Below, piece by piece: positions 62,501 to 64,000 of a DNA stretch of 64,000 bases. Numbering within the stretch: position 1 is the stretch's first letter; every line of letters begins with the position of its first letter. Origin of the DNA: Grimontia kaedaensis (GTDB lineage Bacteria > Pseudomonadota > Gammaproteobacteria > Enterobacterales > Vibrionaceae); NCBI RefSeq assembly GCF_023746615.1, contig NZ_CP082275.1, positions 1,984,001 through 2,048,000 of the forward strand. Direction: 5' to 3'. Position numbers and translations under genes: made by a program. The notes under the pieces are model-generated. The model was not told the origin of the DNA. It did not search any database and saw only the letters and a list, made by a program, of their open reading frames with translations.

Positions 62501-64000
62501 ATGTCTATGAGGGCAACGAAACCATTAAGGTTCAAGGTGCCGTCATCGGCCAACAAGGTTGGGTCACCTCTGCGGACGCTGTCATCACCGATGAAGCCGA
62601 CAAGCCACGCGTCACCAGTGTGTCTAACACGTCGGTGAATGAAGGCGAAGCCGCATCACTAACCATCACACTCAGCAATGAGTCCAACACCCCTACCCGT
62701 GTGTTTGTCGATGCCTATGGTGGCTCGGCCACCGAAGGCACTGACTTCAACACCAAAGACCTCTGGGTCAATTACGGCAGTGGTTGGGTGAAAGCCGCCG
62801 GCGATTTCTCGGGCGGTAACTGGATTGATGTCCCGGCTAACACTAAAACCTTCCAGGTGCGCTCTCAAACCACACAAGATGATGTGTTCGAAGGCAGTGA
62901 AAGCTACACCATCAAAGCCAAAGCCGATGGGCAAAGCAGCCTGGTGTCCGGTACGGTCACCATTAATGACAACGCTGACACACCGAAAGTGGCCAGCATC
63001 ACACACCTTAATGATGGTGTTGAAGGCGGGGCTTGGCCGGGATGGACGGTCAACATGACCAACACCTCGACCACTTCCACCACGGTCAGGCTGCACTTTG
63101 ATGATGGCCTCCATCAGGCAAACTTTGGTGAGGATTACAGCGGTAAAGTGCATGTGCGCACCACATCCGGCGCTTTCCTCAAAGAGGTCGTTCTTAACAG
63201 CTCAAATGGGTGGGCTGCCGATATCGACGTGCCTGCCGGGCACGCCGGGGTCCGCGTTTATGCTGAGACACTCAATGACAATGTCTATGAGGGCAACGAA
63301 ACCATTAAGGTTCAAGGTGCCGTCATCGGACAACAAGGTTGGGTCACCTCTGCGGACGCTGTCATCAACGATGAAGCGGATAGACCTTCATGGGAAATCA
63401 GTAACGCCAGTACCACTGAAGGTGACTACTTGGTGTGGGATATTTCTGTGCATACCGCCACTAAAGACAACTCATGGACGAAGATTGAGTTTGCCAATGG
63501 CACCGGTATCATCGGTACCGACACAACTGGTGCGACCAACTTCCAGGCTTCTTACGATGGCGGCGTGACTTGGGGAGCCACCAAGTACTACGGCAACCAA
63601 CTGATCGTGCCTAAGGGCACAACCAGCTTCAAAGTGCGTTTAGCGACAACAGATGACTCGCTTTATGAGGGCAATGAAACCATCACCATTAAAGTGACCG
63701 AAAGTGGCGGTGGACGTGATCCGGGTGTTGTCTTTGGCACCACCACCAACACGGCAACTATTGTCGAAAATGACGACGCTACCGTCGTCACCTCGGTGAC
63801 CAAACTGCGTGATGGCGTGGAAGGCAGCACGACGCCAGGTTGGACGGTGAACTTCAACAACCCGTCAGATGAAGCCACCACCGTCCGTCTGAACTTCAAT
63901 GACAGCTATCATGAGGCCGACATCGGTGCGGACTATTCCGGCAGAGTATATATCTACAACCTGGCGGGTCAGAAAGTCGGTGAAGAGGTACTTTCAGCCG
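47554..64000 (+). CDS. Giant LapA/BapA-type adhesin with retention module, 3' end outside window
   Basis: The reading from the ATG at 47554 is open to the window edge: at least 5,482 codons. Residues 1-135 match the retention module of type I-secreted giant adhesins (LHSGDTIDVAEDTLIEFQGDDGSLF; AISLGQDPTLNEENATAAG; SGFFVLSRSASET). It includes TAAG at 108-111, the site cleaved by periplasmic LapG when c-di-GMP is low. About 24 tandem 127-residue Ig-like domains follow (about 256-3309), then further Ig-like domains (3310-4090) of the ISGxGxxGDTVxLxVxG type, and Calx-beta-like cassettes (4093 onward). RTX repeats and the secretion signal should lie beyond the edge. The role would be biofilm attachment at the outer membrane. 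Only a weak ribosome site (GTGGA) precedes the ATG. Confidence 0.9.
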   Translation, partial: MGQVKVPNNAEVLFISGSASLDREGGKQALKLGTQLHSGDTIDVAEDTLIEFQGDDGSLFAFVGSEIDSFTDLASNQNLTDELKDQIKSIVDAISLGQDPTLNEENATAAGTTLLSSGSSGFFVLSRSASETIATAGFDTDSYIDSTFSGNLQEKETESFFSSPTISLDVDTLTNDNTPTISGQTNLPPGTVVQLTITDSLGSTQTLTPTVTEDGTFSIEVPTPLPDGSFSVTATFTDNQGNSISATANGILDTLAPGQGTGPNGSDESPLVEIPQASGGIGEEEVTDGVEVLVTPPTGTEPGDTITVTVTQPDGSTTDVTTTVPDGWTGGSSVSVVVSPEDLGGSDGSLPDEGDYTITTTVTDNAGNTSSPSETITVNVDTTAPGEGTGAGGANELPLVEVPEASGGIGESELTDGVEVLVTPPTGTEPGDTVTVTVTQPDGSTSEVTTTVPDSWTDGSAVSVVVSPEDLGGAGGTLPDEGDYTLTTTITDSAGNTSSPSESITVNVDTTAPGEGTGAGGANKLPLVEVPEASGGIGENELTDGVEVLVTPPTGTEPGDTITVTVTQPDGSTTDVTTTVPDGWTGGSSVSVVVSPEDLGGSNGSLPNEGDYTITSTVTDSAGNTSSPSESIDIIIDTTAPGEGTGPNGTDELPLVEVPEASGGIGEEEITDGVEVLVTPPTGTEPGDTITVTVTQPDGSSTDVTTTVPDGWTGGTSVPVTVSPEELGGENGELPDEGDYTITTTVTDSAGNTSSPSESIEITIDTSAPGEGTGPNGNDELPLVEVPEASGGVGESELTDGVEVLVTPPTGTEPGDTITVTVTQPDGSSTDVTTTVPDGWTGGTSVPVTVSPEDLGGDNGQLPDEGDYTITTTVTDSAGNTSSPSESVEITIDTTAPGEGTGPNGTDELPLVEVPEASGGVGEDELTDGVEVLVTPPTGTEPGDTITVTVTQPDGSSTDVTTTVPAGWTGGTSVPVTVSPEELGGENGELPDEGDYTLTATVTDGAGNTSTPSDASNFTVDTTAPGEGTGAGGADEVPLVAIPEAADGVNKDEASDGIDVLVTPPTGIEPGDTVTVTLTKPDGTTADISATVPADWTDGTAVTVTIPTSDIGDGSSFNDGDYTLTATASDTAGNSSQPSASTGFTLDTTAPGEGTGPNGTDELPLVEVPEASGGVGEEELTDGVEVLVTPPTGTEPGDTITVTVTQPDGSTTDVTTTVPAGWTGGTSVPVTVSPEDLGGENGELPDEGDYTLTATVTDGAGNTSSPSDASNFTVDTTAPGEGTGAGGADEVPLVAIPEAADGVNKDEASDGIDVLVTPPTGIEPGDTVTVTLTKPDGSTADISATVPAGWTDGTAVTVTIPTSDIGDGSSFNDGDYTLTATASDTAGNSSQPSASTGFTLDTTAPGEGTGPNGTDELPIVEVPEASGGVGEDELTDGVEVLVTPPTGTEPGDTITVTVTQPDGSTTDVTTTVPAGWTGGTSVPVTVSPEDLGGENGELPDEGDYTLTATVTDGAGNTSSPSDASNFTVDTTAPGEGTGAGGADEVPLVAIPEAADGVNKDEASDGIDVLVTPPTGIEPGDTVTVTLTKPDGSTADISTTVPADWTDGTAVTVTIPTSDIGDGSSFNDGDYTLTATASDTAGNSSAPSSEASFNLDTTAPGEGTGPNGTDELPIVEVPEASGGVGEDELTDGVEVLVTPPTGTEPGDTITVTVTQPDGSTTDVTTTVPAGWTVGTSVPVTVSPADLGGENGELPDEGDYTLTATVTDGAGNTSSPSDASNFTVDTTAPGEGTGAGGADEVPLVAIPEAADGVNKDEASDGIDVLVTPPTGIEPGDTVTVTLTKPDGSTADISATVPAGWTDGTAVTVTIPTSDIGDGSSFNDGDYTLTATASDTAGNSSQPSASTGFTLDTTAPGEGTGPNGTDELPIVEVPEASGGVGEDELTDGVEVLVTPPTGTEPGDTITVTVTQPDGSTTDVTTTVPAGWTGGTSVPVTVSPEDLGGENGELPDEGDYTLTATVTDGAGNTSSPSDASNFTVDTTAPGEGTGAGGADEVPLVAIPEAADGVNKDEASDGIDVLVTPPTGIEPGDTVTVTLTKPDGTTADISTTVPADWTDGTAVTVTIPTSDIGDGSSFNDGDYTLTATASDTAGNSSAPSSEASFNLDTTAPGEGTGPNGTDELPIVEVPEASGGVGEDELTDGVEVLVTPPTGTEPGDTITVTVTQPDGSTTDVTTTVPAGWTGGTSVPVTVSPEDLGGENGELPDEGDYTLTATVTDGAGNTSSPSDASNFTVDTTAPGEGTGAGGADEVPLVAIPEAADGVNKDEASDGIDVLVTPPTGIEPGDTVTVTLTKPDGSTADISATVPADWTDGTAVTVTIPTSDIGDGSSFNDGDYTLTATASDTAGNSSQPSASTGFTLDTTAPGEGTGPNGTVELPLVEIPEASGGVGENELTDGVEVLVTPPTGTEPGDTITVTVTQPDGSTTDVTTTVPAGWTGGTSVPVTVSPEDLGGENGELPDEGDYTLTATVTDGAGNTSTPSDASNFTVDTTAPGEGTGAGGADEVPLVAIPEAADGVNKDEASDGIDVLVTPPTGIEPGDTVTVTLTKPDGTTADISATVPADWTDGTAVTVTIPTSDIGDGSSFNDGDYTLTATASDTAGNSSQPSASTGFTLDTTAPGEGTGPNGTDELPLVEVPEASGGVGEEELTDGVEVLVTPPTGTEPGDTITVTVTQPDGSTTDVTTTVPAGWTGGTSVPVTVSPEDLGGENGELPDEGDYTLTATVTDGAGNTSSPSDASNFTVDTTAPGEGTGAGGADEVPLVAIPEAADGVNKDEASDGIDVLVTPPTGIEPGDTVTVTLTKPDGSTADISATVPAGWTDGTAVTVTIPTSDIGDGSSFNDGDYTLTATASDTAGNSSQPSASTGFTLDTTAPGEGTGPNGTDELPIVEVPEASGGVGEDELTDGVEVLVTPPTGTEPGDTITVTVTQPDGSTTDVTTTVPAGWTGGTSVPVTVSPEDLGGENGELPDEGDYTLTATVTDGAGNTSSPSDASNFTVDTTAPGEGTGAGGADEVPLVAIPEAADGVNKDEASDGIDVLVTPPTGIEPGDTVTVTLTKPDGSTADISTTVPADWTDGTAVTVTIPTSDIGDGSSFNDGDYTLTATASDTAGNSSQPSASTGFTLDTTAPGESTGAGGADEVPLVAIPEAADGVNKDEASDGIDVLVTPPTGIEPGDTVTVTLTKPDGSTADISATVPADWTDGTAVTVTIPTSHIGEGSSFTDGDYTLTAVASDTAGNSSEPSASTGFTLDTTAPDKTTTSIIIDDISNDNIINIAEQNQSIEVTGQVSGEFTEGDTVVLTVDGTQYTGAAEEDGSFTITVPGTALTSDSDTVIEASVLATDSAGNVGEISTTKDYDTDLQGPTASTTALTIDSVTSDNVLNAAEASMPVNVTGTVTGEFTEGDVVTLNVGGKDFIGKVDAEGNYSIPVPGIDLMTDGNSSVTATILASDPAGNTGTISADKDYNVDIVGPSTLTTTLIIDTITSDNVINIDESESAINITGTVSGEYTAGNIITLTINGKDFNGPVAANGTFSISVPGGELVSDNDTTVDARLIATDAAGNLGVITTAKEYLLDLVAPGQGTGSNGADEAPIVAIAEAADGVNKNEANDGIQAQVTPPAGTLPGDTITLTLSDPDGHQTTLEHTVPNGWVAGQVVEVTIPVSDISNGNIFDDGVYNLSATVTDAAGNTSLNSNTTTFELDTIAPGEGMGDDGSDASPTLVIHESSNGVNAQEASDGIQTSVTPPVGAEPGDSISLEVTDPSGNTSTITVAVPNDWQDGIPVPITIPVNQLQNGGIYEDGTYGISATVTDAAGNTSTAAEQTIILDTTEPSDETTQLTIDVITADNVVNAKESGTSISVTGTAIGEYTAGDKVTLSVNGNNYTGTVNTNGEFSIAVPGSELVEDSDLKVNAQLVATDPAGNTGVISTTQIYSVDLVANASITLDSTIAGDDAINYAESQQDINITGVVGGDAKPGDVVTITVNNTEFTGTVNADNSFKIPVSGSVLASAPDKTIKAEVTATDNAGNTVTVTDSETYTAYEPKVESVTHLSDAAEGESTIGWNLNLDHATTIDTTVKLGFAKVAHDVVFGEDYTGKVYVYNDEGDLLQEVELNSSNQWVAHITVPAGESGVKLYAETVNDDIYEGDETFAIYAAANTTEGWQNWVKSESSIISDEADKPKVTSVSNASVDEGEAASVTITLSNESTTPTRVFIDAYGGSATEGTDFNTKDLWVNYGSGWVKAAGDFSGGNWIDVPANTKTFQVRSQSIQDDVFEGNESYTIKAKADGQSSLVSGTVTINDDTDTPKVNSITHLNDGVEGGAWPGWTVNMTNTSTTSTTVRLHFDDGLHQANFGEDYSGKVHVYTTSGTFLKEVVLNSSNGWAADIDVPAGHAGVRVYAETLNDNVYEGNETIKVQGAVIGQQGWVTSADAVITDEADRPSWEISNASTTEGDYLVWDISVHTATKDNSWTKIEFANGTGIIGTDTAGATSFQASYDGGNTWNAAKYYGNMLQVPKGTESFKVRLATTDDSVFEGNETITIKVTESGGGRDPGVVFGTTTNTATIVENDDATVVTSVTKLRDGVEGSTTPGWTVNFNNPSDEATTVRLNFNDGYHEADVGADYSGRVYIYNLSGQKVGEEVISAANNWRVDISVPAGQNGVRVYAQTLNDNVYEGNETIQIQAAVPGRQGFVQSAEAVITDEADKPRVTSVSNTSVNEGEAASVTITLSNESTTPTRVFVDAYGGSATEGTDFNTKDLWVNYGSGWVKAAGDFSGGNWIDVPANTQTFQVRSQTTQDDVFEGNESYTIKAKADGQSSLVSGTVTINDNTDTPKVDSITLLQNGVENSTWPGWTVNMTNTSTTSTTVRLHFDDGLHQANFGEDYSGKVHVYTTSGAFLKEVVLNSSNGWAADIDVPAGQAGVRVYAETLNDNVYEGNETIKVQGAVIGQQGWVTSADAVITDEADKPRVTSVSNTSVNEGEAASLTITLSNESNTPTRVFVDAYGGSATEGTDFNTKDLWVNYGSGWVKAAGDFSGGNWIDVPANTKTFQVRSQTTQDDVFEGSESYTIKAKADGQSSLVSGTVTINDNADTPKVASITHLNDGVEGGAWPGWTVNMTNTSTTSTTVRLHFDDGLHQANFGEDYSGKVHVRTTSGAFLKEVVLNSSNGWAADIDVPAGHAGVRVYAETLNDNVYEGNETIKVQGAVIGQQGWVTSADAVINDEADRPSWEISNASTTEGDYLVWDISVHTATKDNSWTKIEFANGTGIIGTDTTGATNFQASYDGGVTWGATKYYGNQLIVPKGTTSFKVRLATTDDSLYEGNETITIKVTESGGGRDPGVVFGTTTNTATIVENDDATVVTSVTKLRDGVEGSTTPGWTVNFNNPSDEATTVRLNFNDSYHEADIGADYSGRVYIYNLAGQKVGEEVLSA
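48322..57480 (+). repeat. Tandem 381-bp Ig-domain repeats, 762-bp higher-order units
   Basis: About 24 units of 381 bp (127 codons). The first six are of one type (LPLVEVPEASGG...TVTQPDGSTTDVT). From about 50240 this type alternates with a second (VPLVAIPEAADGVNKDEASDG...TLTKPDG), giving 762-bp dimers. Equivalent positions recur at 50538, 51300, 52062, 52824, 53586, 54348, 55110, 55872 and 56634. A stretch of about 1.9 kb (50499-52434) reappears at 55071-57006, offset 4,572 bp (six dimers), with no difference seen by eye. Confidence 0.93.
60261..64000 (+). repeat. Calx-beta-like cassettes repeated at 780 and 1,578 bp
   Basis: Three domain types recur: VTSVSNxSVxEGEAASVTITLSNES, a WPGWTVNMTNTSTTSTTVRL type, and a SWEISNASTTEGDYLVWDI type. 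The unit read at about 60740 returns at 62318 (offset 1,578) and 63098 (offset 780). The unit ending near 61541 returns near 63899 (offset 2,358). The motifs DDVFEGNESYTIKAKAD and NDNVYEGNETIKVQ are the acidic Calx-beta calcium sites. Confidence 0.88.

Overview
The window looks like a chromosomal segment of a marine gammaproteobacterium, most likely Vibrionaceae (a Grimontia/Enterovibrio/Photobacterium-like genome, by inference). The evidence is recognisable Vibrio-type housekeeping and accessory genes (radD, rplY, polB, rsuA, DUF2913, a DUF6435/DUF2805/DUF2256 cluster, an OmpA-type porin) and moderate base composition. The left edge and the repeat genes are visibly richer in G+C.

Layout. (1) 1-5508: right end of a prophage or integrative element. 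It holds a divergent Cro/CI switch with palindromic operators, then an early operon of one unknown gene, YqaJ exonuclease, RecT annealase, SSB, excisionase and tyrosine integrase, then short direct repeats that may be integrase arm sites. (2) 5509-18600: ordinary chromosome. It holds two small paralogous lipoproteins, an aldo/keto reductase, an AttEFGH-like ABC export operon (ATPase, FtsX-type permease, lipocalin-like protein), a decayed SDR/DUF2867 gene, DUF2913, a Bcr/CflA efflux pump, rsuA, a GNAT acetyltransferase, radD, rplY and a DUF1289 gene. (3) 18600-31300: polB with a LexA box, response-regulator debris, a 270-bp MITE with perfect 23-bp inverted ends that abuts and terminates an EamA transporter gene, DUF2786, an OmpA-family protein, a gamma-glutamylcyclotransferase-like protein, an M32 carboxypeptidase, three small conserved genes, an HTTM-DCC fusion and a beta-barrel protein.

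(4) 31366-41595: one 10.2-kb gene for a giant lipoprotein of about 3,409 residues. About 2,030 residues are a Thr/Gly/Asp/Ser 8-residue tandem repeat, followed by VCBS-like domains, a 380-residue-offset duplication, an Fn3-like domain and FG-GAP propeller repeats. (5) 42505-47294: a DUF1989 gene, a DksA/TraR-like gene, a divergent lipoxygenase-family protein without a signal peptide, and downstream a small protein with a Tat-like signal plus a decaying paralogue. (6) 47554 to the right edge: the first 5,482 codons of a giant LapA/BapA-type adhesin. It starts with a retention module carrying a TAAG LapG-type site, continues with about 24 tandem 127-residue Ig-like domains (762-bp higher-order repeat), more Ig-like domains and Calx-beta-like cassettes, and runs off the window still open.

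The second half is therefore dominated by two very large surface proteins flanking a small oxidative-enzyme locus. The least explained parts are the lipoxygenase-like/Tat-partner pair and the giant repeat lipoprotein. No rRNA, tRNA or CRISPR array was seen.
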